The translations under genes were made by a program, and so were the position numbers. A DNA stretch of 64,000 bases from Halioglobus maricola (GTDB lineage: Bacteria > Pseudomonadota > Gammaproteobacteria > Pseudomonadales > Halieaceae). Below the pieces are notes generated by a model. It was not told the origin of the DNA. It made no database searches and saw only the letters and a program-made list of their open reading frames with translations. The stretch spans positions 1,502,501 through 1,566,500 of the forward strand of contig NZ_CP036422.1 in the NCBI RefSeq assembly GCF_009388985.1. Reading direction: 5' to 3'. Of the stretch, positions 43,609-52,803 are shown piece by piece (the stretch's first letter is position 1; the number at the start of each line of letters is the position of its first letter).

Positions 43609-44334
43609 ATGAGTTTAGTAAACGCTTTAGATTTCAGCGGCAAAAAAGTACTAGTCTGCGGTGCCTCCGATGGCATTGGTTACGGCGTTGCTAAAGCCTT
43701 CCTCGAGGCTGGCGCCGAAGTCGCGATCACCGGCACCCGCACAGCGGACGATTACGACAATGACTTCAGTGGGATGCAATTTCACTCCCTGAATATCCAG
43801 GATGCGGCCGCCATCACCGACTTGGCGGCGAAATTCGATAGCCTGGATGTACTGGTTAACTGTATTGGCTCGGTGCTGTGGAAGAAAGCCGAATTCGAGC
43901 GCGAGGGCTTTGAGAAAATCCTCGCGATCAACCTGACCGGGGCCATGCAACTGTGTACCGAGTTTTATCCGCTACTGGAAACCAGCCAAGGGAGTATTGT
44001 GAACCTCGACTCCGTGGTGGCCATTAGCCCGGCTCCCGCTAATCCAGCCTACAGCGCCAGCAAAGCCGGCCTCGTGCAACTGACCAAGGCCCTGGCCATG
44101 AAGTGGGGGCGTAAGGGCGTTCGGGTCAACAGCCTGGCCCCGGGCATGGTGGCTACCAAGCTCACCACCAACCAGTCCAGCCAGGAGCAGCAGGCGGAAT
44201 TTGCTAAAACCAACCCGGTAGGCCGTTTCGGCACACCGCAGGACATCGCTGGCGGCGTCCTGTTCCTGAGCTCGCCAATGGCAGCCTATGTCACCGGCCA
44301 TCAACTGGTGATCGATGGCGGCATGACGCTGTAA
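43609..44334 (+). CDS. Short-chain dehydrogenase/reductase
   Basis: A 241-residue classical SDR. It shows the NAD(P) motif VLVCGASDGIGYGVAKAFLEAGAE, the NCIGSVLWKKAEF stretch (the usual NAG becomes NCIG), the catalytic Ser in IVNLDSVVAIS, Tyr-Ser-Ala-Ser-Lys in NPAYSASKAGLVQLTKALA, and HQLVIDGGMTL at the end. In a beta-oxidation operon it would oxidise a 3-hydroxyacyl-CoA or a ring hydroxyl. The gene is intact, unlike the two broken SDR genes at 14789-15437. Confidence 0.92.
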   Translation: MSLVNALDFSGKKVLVCGASDGIGYGVAKAFLEAGAEVAITGTRTADDYDNDFSGMQFHSLNIQDAAAITDLAAKFDSLDVLVNCIGSVLWKKAEFEREGFEKILAINLTGAMQLCTEFYPLLETSQGSIVNLDSVVAISPAPANPAYSASKAGLVQLTKALAMKWGRKGVRVNSLAPGMVATKLTTNQSSQEQQAEFAKTNPVGRFGTPQDIAGGVLFLSSPMAAYVTGHQLVIDGGMTL

Positions 44335-44364
44335 ACCAGACAACACCAGACCATAGGACTACAA

Positions 44365-46728
44365 ATGAATCTCGATTTTTCCGAAGACGATACATTAATC
44401 CGGGATCAGGTAGAGAAATACCTGGCCAATAACTGCACCATAGAAGAGGTTCGTTCCGTCCTGGACGGCGAGAAGCCCTACTCTGAAGAGGTCTGGCGTG
44501 GCCTGGCAGACATGGGGCTGATGGGGATAAATGTCCCGGCGGAATACGGCGGTGTCGAAACCGGTTATAAGAGTCTTTGCCTGGTTGCGCAGAGTCTTGG
44601 CCAGGCTGCCGCCTCCATTCCGTTCTCATCCTCTGTCTACCTGGTCACTGAAGCGATTGTGCAGTTTGGTAGTGAAGCGCAAAAGCGTCACTGGCTGCCG
44701 CAGCTGGCCAGCGGCGACATTATTGGGGCGCTGGCTGTCACCGAGGGCCTGGAGCAGTTAACTGAGGCAAACCTGAGCTCTGCAGTAAAGGGTGGCTCTT
44801 TGAGCGGGAGCAAGCTGGCGGTAGCCGATGGTGGCAGTGCAGACATTGCAGTCGTGCTGGCTGTGGGCGATACCGGCCCGGCAATGTACCTGGTTGAGCT
44901 CAATGGCGAGGGTGTTGAGCGCAATGGCGTGAGTACCATTGATCCAACCAGAAATACGGTAAGCATCACGTTTTCAAACGCTAACGCCGATTTACTAGGC
45001 GAAGATGGCAAGGGCTGGGATCAACTTCAGCAGGTTTATGATCGGGCAGCGGTGTTAATGGCCTTCGAGCAGATAGGCGGTGCACAAGCCGCCCTGGACA
45101 TGGCTGTGGAATATGCCAAGGAGCGTTATGCCTTTGGCCGTCCCATTGGCTCTTTCCAGGCTTTGAAGCACATGATGGCCGATATGTATACCGCGCGTCG
45201 CATCGCAGAGTCCAACTGTTTCGCGGCAGCTGAGGCCCTGGCGACACAGGCGGATGACCTACCCCTGGCCGCTGCAACCGCACGAGTCTCGGCAATTAAT
45301 GCGTTCCAGCTGTGTACCAAGGACAATATCCAGGTTCACGGTGGTATGGGCTTCACCTGGGAGTTCGATTGTCATATCTACTATCGCCGCTCCAACTACC
45401 AAGCCTTGGAGCTTGGGGGGCTGAGTGTATGGGAAGACAGGTTGGTCGATATGATACTGGCGCACGAAAATGCCTCCGACAATACCGCTCAGGATACGGA
45501 TGCTGAGCACCAGGCCTTCAGGGAAGAGGCACGCAGCTGGATAGACCAGAACGCGCCCAAACACCTCAAGTCTCACCTCGAGACCAGTGTTTTCGGCAAG
45601 ATTAATACTGGTGATGAGAACCCACTGGCCGCCTGCAAGGCCTGGCAACGCAAGAAGGCGGAGGCTGGATGGGCAGCCCTGATGTGGCCAAAAGAGTACG
45701 GTGGGCGAGGTGCTACACCCATGGAGAGCATTATCTGGTCACAGGAAGAAGGCGTTTATAGCGAGCTGACTTACCCTTTCGTTATAGGCACCGGCATGTG
45801 TGGGCCGACCATGATCGCTTATGCCACTGAGGAACAGAAGAAGCGTTACCTGCCCAAGCTGGCCAGTGGTGAAGAAGTCTGGTGCCAGCTGTTTTCAGAG
45901 CCCGGCAGCGGATCTGATCTGGCGGGGCTGCGAACGAAAGCGGTTAAGGATGGCGATGACTGGGTGATCAATGGCCAGAAAATCTGGACATCGGAAGCCC
46001 ATCATTCTGACTACGGCATCCTGATTACCCGGACAGACCCGACAGTTGCGAAACACAAAGGGCTGACCATGTTTTTCGTGGATATGCGCTCCGAAGGTGT
46101 AGATGTTCGCCCCATCAAGCAAATTAATGGCGGCAGCTCGTTCAATGAGGTGTATTTTGAGAATGTGCGCATACCAGACACCCAGCGCCTGGGTGAGGTG
46201 GGTGATGGCTGGAACGTATCACTGACGACGCTGATGAACGAACGCATGGCAATCGGTGGCATCATCGCTACGGGTGTTCCGGAGATGATCGACCTGATTC
46301 AAGACCTGCTTGTCGATAACGGAAAAGCAATTGAGCGCTCTGATGTGAGGGCTCGTCTCGCCGAATACTATACGAAAGCTACCGGGCTGAAAAATGCGGG
46401 TGTCCGCTCGATAAACCTGGTGGCGAAAGGGGGCATACCTGGCCCGGAAAACTCCATAGGCAAACTGGTCGCCGGCGAGCTCATGCAGGACCTCGCGAAA
46501 TACGTGATGGATCTGCAGGGTTTTGCCGCGCTTATTGATGACCCGGATATTGCAGTGGGTAACTCACGCTTTCAGGCCATGTTAATGCGCTCGCCGGCTG
46601 TGAGAATCGAGGGCGGTACTGACCAGATTTTGCGCAATATTATTTCCGAACGCGTACTTGGCCTGCCTGCAGAGATGCGAGCGGATAAGGGCCTGGCGTT
46701 TAACGAGATACCAACCGGGAACAGCTAA
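44365..46728 (+). CDS. Fused double acyl-CoA dehydrogenase (787 residues)
   Basis: One long frame holds two acyl-CoA dehydrogenase domains. Residues 1-~375 (MNLDFSEDDTLIRDQVEKYL ... FGRPIGSFQALKHMM) match the non-catalytic subunit at 1551-2666, with DRAAVLMAFEQ at the base position. Residues ~390-787 (QAFREEARSWIDQNAPKHLK ... GGTDQILRNIISERVL) match the catalytic subunit at 323-1540, with Glu in LTTLMNERMAIGG. A short polar linker (NASDNTAQDTDAEH) joins them. This is the split heteromeric enzyme in one chain. It lies between the SDR and the second crotonase. It is an unusual fusion in the acyl-CoA dehydrogenase family and should act on a bulky or branched acyl-CoA. Confidence 0.93.
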   Translation: MNLDFSEDDTLIRDQVEKYLANNCTIEEVRSVLDGEKPYSEEVWRGLADMGLMGINVPAEYGGVETGYKSLCLVAQSLGQAAASIPFSSSVYLVTEAIVQFGSEAQKRHWLPQLASGDIIGALAVTEGLEQLTEANLSSAVKGGSLSGSKLAVADGGSADIAVVLAVGDTGPAMYLVELNGEGVERNGVSTIDPTRNTVSITFSNANADLLGEDGKGWDQLQQVYDRAAVLMAFEQIGGAQAALDMAVEYAKERYAFGRPIGSFQALKHMMADMYTARRIAESNCFAAAEALATQADDLPLAAATARVSAINAFQLCTKDNIQVHGGMGFTWEFDCHIYYRRSNYQALELGGLSVWEDRLVDMILAHENASDNTAQDTDAEHQAFREEARSWIDQNAPKHLKSHLETSVFGKINTGDENPLAACKAWQRKKAEAGWAALMWPKEYGGRGATPMESIIWSQEEGVYSELTYPFVIGTGMCGPTMIAYATEEQKKRYLPKLASGEEVWCQLFSEPGSGSDLAGLRTKAVKDGDDWVINGQKIWTSEAHHSDYGILITRTDPTVAKHKGLTMFFVDMRSEGVDVRPIKQINGGSSFNEVYFENVRIPDTQRLGEVGDGWNVSLTTLMNERMAIGGIIATGVPEMIDLIQDLLVDNGKAIERSDVRARLAEYYTKATGLKNAGVRSINLVAKGGIPGPENSIGKLVAGELMQDLAKYVMDLQGFAALIDDPDIAVGNSRFQAMLMRSPAVRIEGGTDQILRNIISERVLGLPAEMRADKGLAFNEIPTGNS

Positions 46729-46745
46729 CCGATGGGAGTACTGGG

Positions 46746-47510
46746 ATGAGCGTTTTACTGAGCCATACAGACGAGGGGGTGACAATTGTCACCCTGAACA
46801 GGCCAGAGCAATTGAATGCGCTCTCCCTGGAGTTGAGGGCGGCCCTTGCGGAAGAATTCACCCGGCTGGCTACTGATTCTGCTAGCGAGATCATTATTCT
46901 TACGGGCTCGGGCCGGGCTTTTTCAGCGGGTCTTGACCTCAAAGAGTTGGGTCAGACCGGGTTGCCATCTGAAGGGGCAAGTGGACCGGATCTGCATGAA
47001 GCGATACGCAATGTAGGAAAGCCCGTTATTGGCGCTGTTAATGGATTTGCGGTAACCGGTGGTTTCGAAATCGCCCTTATGTGCGACATTCTTATTGCCT
47101 CTGACCAGGCAAGGTTCGCAGATACCCATGTACGCATGGGTGTAGTGCCGGGCTGGGGCTTGAGCCAGCGCTTATCGAGAGCGATTGGTTCGTCCCGCGC
47201 CCGAGAATTGAGCTTTACGGGGAAATACCTGGACGCCCTGACGGCAGAGCGGTGGGGGCTGGTAAACCGCGTGTTAAGCGCTGACGAGTTGATGCCGCAC
47301 TGTCTGGAGTTGGCCCGGGAAATCCAGGCTGCTGATCGTGCCACTCTAAAGGCCGTCCAGCATCTTATTGACTACTCGCTGGATCATGGCCTCAACACAG
47401 GACTGGCGTATGAGGACAAGGTCAGCACGGAGCACGCCGAGAACGTGAGTAGTTCCGCGCTGGAAGACCGCAGGGGAAAGGTGATGGGTGCTGGACGCCA
47501 GCAGAACTAG
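46746..47510 (+). CDS. Enoyl-CoA hydratase/isomerase (crotonase family)
   Basis: A 254-residue crotonase with LTGSGRAFSAGLDLKELGQTG, GAVNGFAVTGGFEIALMCD (first catalytic Glu present) and ARFADTHVRMGVVPGWGLSQ (DTH in place of the second Glu). It begins 17 bases after the fused dehydrogenase stop and resembles the 42694 paralog. The presence of two crotonases next to the dehydrogenase suggests two hydration or isomerisation steps, or a homologous pair with different specificity. Confidence 0.9.
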   Translation: MSVLLSHTDEGVTIVTLNRPEQLNALSLELRAALAEEFTRLATDSASEIIILTGSGRAFSAGLDLKELGQTGLPSEGASGPDLHEAIRNVGKPVIGAVNGFAVTGGFEIALMCDILIASDQARFADTHVRMGVVPGWGLSQRLSRAIGSSRARELSFTGKYLDALTAERWGLVNRVLSADELMPHCLELAREIQAADRATLKAVQHLIDYSLDHGLNTGLAYEDKVSTEHAENVSSSALEDRRGKVMGAGRQQN

Positions 47511-47529
47511 TTTTTAACGGTATAGCTCA

Positions 47530-48609
47530 GTGATAAACATCGATTTTTTAATGGTGATCTTCGTCCTGATTGGATTGCTATGGGCGTTTACCCGTTTTTA
47601 TCTACGCGGGGCAGCAGACCTGGGCGTTTATGACGGGGCCCCGGAAGTATTGATGAGGCCCGCCGGCGTGGGCCCCAGTGAAGGACACTTTAAAGTGCTC
47701 GAGATGTTGAACGAGAGGAGGGCATCCCGGCCAAAGGTCTCATTCAAAGAGATGGTGCCCGCCATGCGAGCCAATATCGATGAGTTTGGTAAGGCAGTAT
47801 CTCTGGAGGGGCTACGTGTTATACCTGTCGACGTCGATGGTGTTCCGGCGGAGTGGGTTCTGGCTGAAGATGCTGACCCCAATCGAAGACTGCTTTACAT
47901 TCATGGCGGCGCATTTATGGCGGGCAGTCCACTCAGTCATCGAGCGATTACCTCACGATTGGCAAAGTCATATGGAACATCTGTGCTCGCCGTTGATTAT
48001 CGGCTGCAGCCAGAGCACCGGCGTCTGGATTGCCTGGTCGATTGCCAGACGGCCTACCAGTGGATACTTGCCAACGGTCCCGACGGCCCTTCGACCGTAG
48101 AGACCTTGTTTGTCGCAGGTGATTCGGCGGGAGCACTGCTGGTTTTGTCAGTCACTGCCTGGGCTCGTGATGAGGGATTGCGGCCAGCCAATGCTGCCAT
48201 TGCGCTTTCTCCACCGGTTGACGGGACGTGCACAAGCGCGAGCATGCGCACAAACATCCCTACAGACCCCATGTTAGGGCCTGATTTTGGCAAATTGATG
48301 AAGCTGCCGAACTGGCTTTTACTGTGGTACGGGTATTTTAGTAACCGAGCACGTCCCTGTATCCCCTGGTTGTCGCCTATTCACGGCGATCTTTCCAACC
48401 TGCCGCCCACACTTATTCATGCCAGCCAGGCGGAGATGTTTTATGACGACGCTTGTCGCTACGTTAATAAAGCGACAAGCAGTGGTACAGAAGCGGTGCT
48501 GCAGGTTTGGCCCCACATGCTTCATGTGTGGCATATTTTTCACGACGCCATACCCGAAGCTGATGAGGCCTTCGGTCATATTGAGAGATTTATGGATTCC
48601 AGATCCTGA
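47530..48609 (+). CDS. HSL-type alpha/beta hydrolase (esterase)
   Basis: A 359-residue hydrolase with a GTG start and an N-terminal hydrophobic stretch (DFLMVIFVLIGLLWAFTRFYL) that may anchor it to the membrane. It has the hormone-sensitive-lipase motifs: HGG in RLLYIHGGAFMAG and GDSAG in LFVAGDSAGALLVL. The Asp is probably in AEMFYDDA and the His in VWPHMLHVWH. It lies 20 bases after the crotonase and belongs to the same operon. It could free an esterified substrate, such as a steryl or glyceryl ester, from outside the cell. Confidence 0.9.
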   Translation: MINIDFLMVIFVLIGLLWAFTRFYLRGAADLGVYDGAPEVLMRPAGVGPSEGHFKVLEMLNERRASRPKVSFKEMVPAMRANIDEFGKAVSLEGLRVIPVDVDGVPAEWVLAEDADPNRRLLYIHGGAFMAGSPLSHRAITSRLAKSYGTSVLAVDYRLQPEHRRLDCLVDCQTAYQWILANGPDGPSTVETLFVAGDSAGALLVLSVTAWARDEGLRPANAAIALSPPVDGTCTSASMRTNIPTDPMLGPDFGKLMKLPNWLLLWYGYFSNRARPCIPWLSPIHGDLSNLPPTLIHASQAEMFYDDACRYVNKATSSGTEAVLQVWPHMLHVWHIFHDAIPEADEAFGHIERFMDSRS

Positions 48610-48678
48610 GCTACTTGCTTGCGAAGGGTAGGTGAACGTTTGAAGATCAGAAACTTATAGAATTAGGGATCATCGATA

Positions 48679-50145
48679 ATGAAACAGCTAAGTGCCTTGG
48701 ACTCTATATTTGTATACAACGAGTCCTCCAGAACTCCGTTACACATTTCGGGTGTTTCCATCTATGAACCCCCGGCGAAAGGCGAGAAACCCGTCAGGTT
48801 CAAAGACGTTTTGCAGCGATATGAAGAAAGATTAGACAGGTCACCGGTCTTCCGCCGCAAACTGTCCAGGGTGGTCTTTGATCTTGACACCCCCTACTGG
48901 ATAGAGGACGAGGATTTCGATCTGGAGTATCACGTTCGCCACATTGCCTTGCCGTCGCCGGGCAACTGGCGTCAATTGTGTATATTGATTGCCCGACTGC
49001 ATAGCCTGCCCCTGGATCTCGGCAGACCACCCTGGGAGGCTTATGTTATCGAGGGGCTCAACAACATTAATGGACTGCCCAGCGGCAGCTGGGCTGTATT
49101 CAGCAAGACGCATCACGCCGCAATCGATGGAGCTACAGGCTCTCAAATGGGTGAGGCGCTGCATGATATTGAGCCAAAGCCTGTGCTGCCCAAAACCACA
49201 GACGATTGGAGGCCGGAAAGCGAACCTGGTCACTTAAGCAAACTGGGTAAAGCCTATCTCAAACTGTTTAAGACGCCTCGTCAGATGCGTGCGATAGTCG
49301 TGCATGCCGTTAAGTCTCGCAGCGAAGAAGTGCGTGAGCTGCTCAATAATTCTGAATCGGATCACGACTTGAAGGAACGGACACTGTTTAACGGTAATAT
49401 CAGTCCGCACCGTGTATTCGGTGGTTTGCGCATGGAGTTAGACCAGCTGAAAGCCGTTAAAAATGTAGCTGGCAGTTGCACGTTGAACGACGTGCTGCTG
49501 AGTATTGTAAGCGGCACAATGAGGCATTATCTCAGTGAAAAGGGAGACTTGCCGAACAGTTCGCTGGTGGCCATTGTGCCGGTAAGTACGCGAACCAAGG
49601 ATAATATTAACGCAGAAGGGGGCAATGAAGCTTCCGTGATGAATGTAAGTCTGCGTACTGATATTGCTGACCCTATGGAGCGTATTAAAGCAATCAACGA
49701 GGATGCTGTCAGATCCAAGACCTACGCGCAGGCGATTGGTATTGAACGCATTTCCACAGTAATGGATTCGATTCCCACGAGTCTAATGTCTCTTGGGATG
49801 AGAGTGGCGGCTGATACTGGTTTGCAGTCGAAAGCTCCGATGCCGCATACCACGGTTACCAACGTCCCCGGCCCCCAGTTTCCACTGTATTTCTGTGGCG
49901 CCAAAGTGTCTTTGTCTATGGGGCTTGGTTGCCTCATGGATGGTCAGGGCTTGTTTCATACCGTGACCAGCTATAACGGCTATGTTTCATTAACGTTTGT
50001 TTCATGCCGGGAAATGATGGATGACCCGGAATTTTATCACCAGTGTATCAATCGCTCCTTGCGGGAGCATATTGATGCCGCCGACGCATTAGCCAAGCCA
50101 AAAGCTACCAAGCCTAAGAAAAAGCGCAAACCCAGGTCTTCGTAA
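48679..50145 (+). CDS. Wax ester synthase/diacylglycerol acyltransferase (WS/DGAT)
   Basis: A 488-residue bifunctional acyltransferase. The catalytic motif HHxxxDG is at residues 145-151 (KTHHAAIDGATG). MKQLSALDSIFVYNESSRTP at the start and TVTNVPGPQFPLYFCGA in the last third are typical of the family. The C-terminus is Lys/Arg-rich (KPKATKPKKKRKPRSS). It makes storage wax esters or triacylglycerol from acyl-CoA. It lies 69 bases after the esterase, in the same direction, and next to the patatin gene that could mobilise such lipids. A storage role for CoA esters of the pathway is inferred. Confidence 0.93.
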   Translation: MKQLSALDSIFVYNESSRTPLHISGVSIYEPPAKGEKPVRFKDVLQRYEERLDRSPVFRRKLSRVVFDLDTPYWIEDEDFDLEYHVRHIALPSPGNWRQLCILIARLHSLPLDLGRPPWEAYVIEGLNNINGLPSGSWAVFSKTHHAAIDGATGSQMGEALHDIEPKPVLPKTTDDWRPESEPGHLSKLGKAYLKLFKTPRQMRAIVVHAVKSRSEEVRELLNNSESDHDLKERTLFNGNISPHRVFGGLRMELDQLKAVKNVAGSCTLNDVLLSIVSGTMRHYLSEKGDLPNSSLVAIVPVSTRTKDNINAEGGNEASVMNVSLRTDIADPMERIKAINEDAVRSKTYAQAIGIERISTVMDSIPTSLMSLGMRVAADTGLQSKAPMPHTTVTNVPGPQFPLYFCGAKVSLSMGLGCLMDGQGLFHTVTSYNGYVSLTFVSCREMMDDPEFYHQCINRSLREHIDAADALAKPKATKPKKKRKPRSS

Positions 50146-50202
50146 CCCCCGCGTCGGCGGGGATAACCGTGTGGGTGGAAAACGCCGGTTCTCGAACGCC
50201 CG

Positions 50203-51633
50203 CTAGCTAGCGCTAGCTGGTAGATGCGTCCCCTCGTAGGAGTCCAGAATTTGCTTCAGTTTTCGGCTTATCTTTGTCTGGTTGCGAATCATCCCCAACT
50301 TTGGCCAGGTGCAACGCTCGCCCGAGGAAATAAGTTTAGTGACTTGTTTTTCACTTGGTGTTGCCAGTAACGTTCTTGGATTCACGAAGGTATAGTCGGG
50401 CAGAATATTGATATCACCCGCGTAGTTCTGGTTGATTAACGATCGAACAGCGCTTGTCGCTTGCGTCATTCTGCCATTCTCTTTGTCTACCCGATCGAGT
50501 ATTAACGTGACTGCGTTGATCCATTCTCTTGCCGATCGACGGGCGGCGGCGCGTAAAATTCTGGCATTGGTGGGCTTGCGAGTGGCAGCTGCGACAAAGG
50601 GCAAAGCAAGCTGATTGGTTTGGCTGACAATGTAGTGATTCACTCCATACAGGCGAGCGAGGCGTTTAGCGGGTAAATCGTCGCTGACAGAGCCGTCAAC
50701 CCACCGTCTGGAAGGAAGGTAGTTTACCTGATGTCCGTGGTCATCCACTGCCTTCAGCGTCACCGGAGGAAAAATTCCTGGAACAGCAGTAGAGGCCATC
50801 ACTGCGCTACGCATCAGCACGCTGGGAGAAGTGGTGGCGTTTAACAACCTGGATGTTTGATGTGTCTCCGCTGCGGCGATGGGTACGTTGGCAGCCCGGC
50901 CGGTTTTGGCAAACGACTGCTCAAACGTCATATCAGGCACAATCCTGGCAATACCGGCCTCCAGATCTGCAGTATCCGTAACGCCGCTTTTCGGCGTATC
51001 GGGGTCGAGGGTACCGATCATGTAGTCTAATTGGAGCATTTTCTTCAGTTCTGCATTGGTGTGAGTGCAAAGCATGCTTGCTACAATCGCGCCGCCGCTG
51101 GAACCGGAGATGACGTCAGGAAGAAGTTCTGCTTCGACCAGAGCCTTCGCCACGCCCATGTGAAAAAACAGTAATGAGCCCGAGCCGCTCAACATCAAGG
51201 CAGAGTGCCCGACGCAGTGGCTGGCACGCTTGAAAAACTGGTATTTCTCTTCCGGGGCGATGTCCCCACTGTCGTCTTCGGCGATCAACTCCAGTGAATG
51301 CAAAATCTCGTCGATGTAATCCTCGATCAGGTGTTTAGTGCCAGTCTTGGCCTTTTCATAGAGGCCAGCGCGACCCATGCCGCCCATATTGCCGTGAATA
51401 CCCTCGTTCAGCGTAAACAGTAGGCCTCGAATGTCATGCCTGGATTTAAGGCTGCGGAGGCGATCAAGCCGCCCACGGATGGAAACGTAGTCAAACTGGC
51501 TACTGACATCGGTGCGCCGCCATTTGTCAGCTTTGTGATACGCATCGTAAGCCTCGGCAGCGGACTGCCACTCTTCGAAACTTTCGGCACTTTTCAAAGA
51601 GCGCTTGAGTTGATTGCTGGTCAGTATGTTCAT
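50203..51633 (-). CDS. Patatin-like phospholipase / triacylglycerol lipase
   Basis: A 476-residue patatin-family hydrolase. The N-terminal half (DUF3336-like, with AESFEEWQSAAEAYDAYHKAD) precedes the catalytic core LLFFHMGVAKALVEAELLPD and GSSGGAIVASML (G-x-S-x-G). The dyad Asp is in RRWVDGSVSDDLP (DGS rather than DGG/DGA). Fungal and bacterial relatives with the N-terminal domain act on storage lipids. It is convergent with the WS/DGAT gene and divergent from the 51764 gene, with an operator-like site between them. Substrate inferred. Confidence 0.9.
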   Translation of the reverse strand: MNILTSNQLKRSLKSAESFEEWQSAAEAYDAYHKADKWRRTDVSSQFDYVSIRGRLDRLRSLKSRHDIRGLLFTLNEGIHGNMGGMGRAGLYEKAKTGTKHLIEDYIDEILHSLELIAEDDSGDIAPEEKYQFFKRASHCVGHSALMLSGSGSLLFFHMGVAKALVEAELLPDVISGSSGGAIVASMLCTHTNAELKKMLQLDYMIGTLDPDTPKSGVTDTADLEAGIARIVPDMTFEQSFAKTGRAANVPIAAAETHQTSRLLNATTSPSVLMRSAVMASTAVPGIFPPVTLKAVDDHGHQVNYLPSRRWVDGSVSDDLPAKRLARLYGVNHYIVSQTNQLALPFVAAATRKPTNARILRAAARRSAREWINAVTLILDRVDKENGRMTQATSAVRSLINQNYAGDINILPDYTFVNPRTLLATPSEKQVTKLISSGERCTWPKLGMIRNQTKISRKLKQILDSYEGTHLPASAS

Positions 51634-51672
51634 GTTTGCTCGTTTCTTGAGTATGGGTGTATACTATGTGTC

Positions 51673-51689
51673 ATATTGTATTACATAAA
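51673..51689. promoter_or_regulatory. Operator-like site 10 (patatin / CrtC-like intergenic)
   Basis: ATATTGTATTACATAAA has a full left half TATTGT and the GTATTAC core. It lies between the divergent patatin and CrtC/AttH-like genes, 40 and 75 bases from their starts. Confidence 0.65.
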
Positions 51690-51763
51690 GTTAATAGGTT
51701 CACCCCCTCACCTGAAATACTAATCGACAGCGTTGGGGGCACCACTCCACTGGGATAAAGCCA

Positions 51764-52753
51764 ATGAGTACACATGAAGGAATGCATCCAGTCGGCGACG
51801 CTCCTCACTGGAGCGAAAGCTACTATTTCAATTTCTACGACCCAGAGACCCAGGTGGGCATGTTTACCCGCATGGGGTGGCGCCCAGGCAGTGGTTGGGC
51901 AGATGCGCTGCACGTGCTGTACCTGCCTGGATCCAGAGTCCTGTTCACCTATGGCAGGCGGGAAATTGACGGTGATCTCCGTCAATACGACGGTGACCTG
52001 ACTGTGGGTAATCTCTCACTGAAATGTGTGACTCCACACGAACGATGGCTGATCGACTACGTCGGGGAGGCACAGGACATCCCCAACGGTGAAATACTGC
52101 TTCAGCGCAGCAAGCAGCGGCCGGATAATTGGTTTACCCCGGCACATCTGGATATGTCGCTGGCATTCGAGTGCCTGTCCTCGCCTCACTTCCTGATGAC
52201 TGATGTGGCAGGCCATTTTGAGCAATCCGGAAAGGTTTCGGGAACGGTAAAGCTCGGTGATGAGCAGTGGGCTGTAGAGGGCCTGGGGGTGCGCGACAAA
52301 TCCTGGGGCCCCAGGGACTGGAGCATGGGCCAAAGCACCGGTGGGGCGTCTAAAGATGGAGCAGGGGCCGCCGCTCACCCTCATGTCCACTGGTTTTCGA
52401 TGAACTTTGGCCCGGAGCTTGCGCTGGGCGGCAGTGCTTTGCGTCAGGAAGATGGAAGCTGGAAAACCGTAGGTAGTTGGCTGCTGCGGCAGGATAAGAA
52501 AATTGAACTCCGCGATATTCAGGTTGAGACCTGCTACAAACCCGACTCCATTCTTCAGGAGAGTGTTGTGATCACGGCCAAGACAGAGGAGGGGGAAGAT
52601 ATCCGCGTAACAGGCGAGATGGTCAATATGTGCCCCACGAAGGTGCCAGCGCCCGGCGGCGCGATATTTATCAATGAAGGGCTGGCTCGCTACCAGTGGG
52701 GCGACAAAACGGGCTACGGAATTTCCGAGCAATGGCACGCGGTCAGCTTATAG
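51764..52753 (+). CDS. CrtC/AttH-like lipocalin-fold protein
   Basis: A 329-residue protein with no signal peptide, starting MSTHEGMHPVGDAPHWSESY. Two regions (EGLGVRDKSWGPRDWSMG and WFSMNFGPELALGGSALRQEDG) resemble the CrtC hydroxyneurosporene hydratase/AttH-like fold, often annotated as DUF7064-type. The Asp and Trp-rich motif KSWGPRDW is the most typical part. The fold is used by hydratases and by lipid-binding proteins. It stands between the patatin and LLM genes and shares operator site 10. Enzymatic role unknown. Confidence 0.7.
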   Translation: MSTHEGMHPVGDAPHWSESYYFNFYDPETQVGMFTRMGWRPGSGWADALHVLYLPGSRVLFTYGRREIDGDLRQYDGDLTVGNLSLKCVTPHERWLIDYVGEAQDIPNGEILLQRSKQRPDNWFTPAHLDMSLAFECLSSPHFLMTDVAGHFEQSGKVSGTVKLGDEQWAVEGLGVRDKSWGPRDWSMGQSTGGASKDGAGAAAHPHVHWFSMNFGPELALGGSALRQEDGSWKTVGSWLLRQDKKIELRDIQVETCYKPDSILQESVVITAKTEEGEDIRVTGEMVNMCPTKVPAPGGAIFINEGLARYQWGDKTGYGISEQWHAVSL

Positions 52754-52803
52754 CGTGCAGTGAGTTCGGCGTGCGCCGTGGACTCAGACAGAGCAGGGCG
52801 GTC

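Noticed and set aside
52016..52738. A 240-residue minus-strand frame in the CrtC/AttH-like gene
   Set aside because: Its composition looks like the reverse of the real gene, with no domain; the plus-strand frame has family motifs and an upstream operator.
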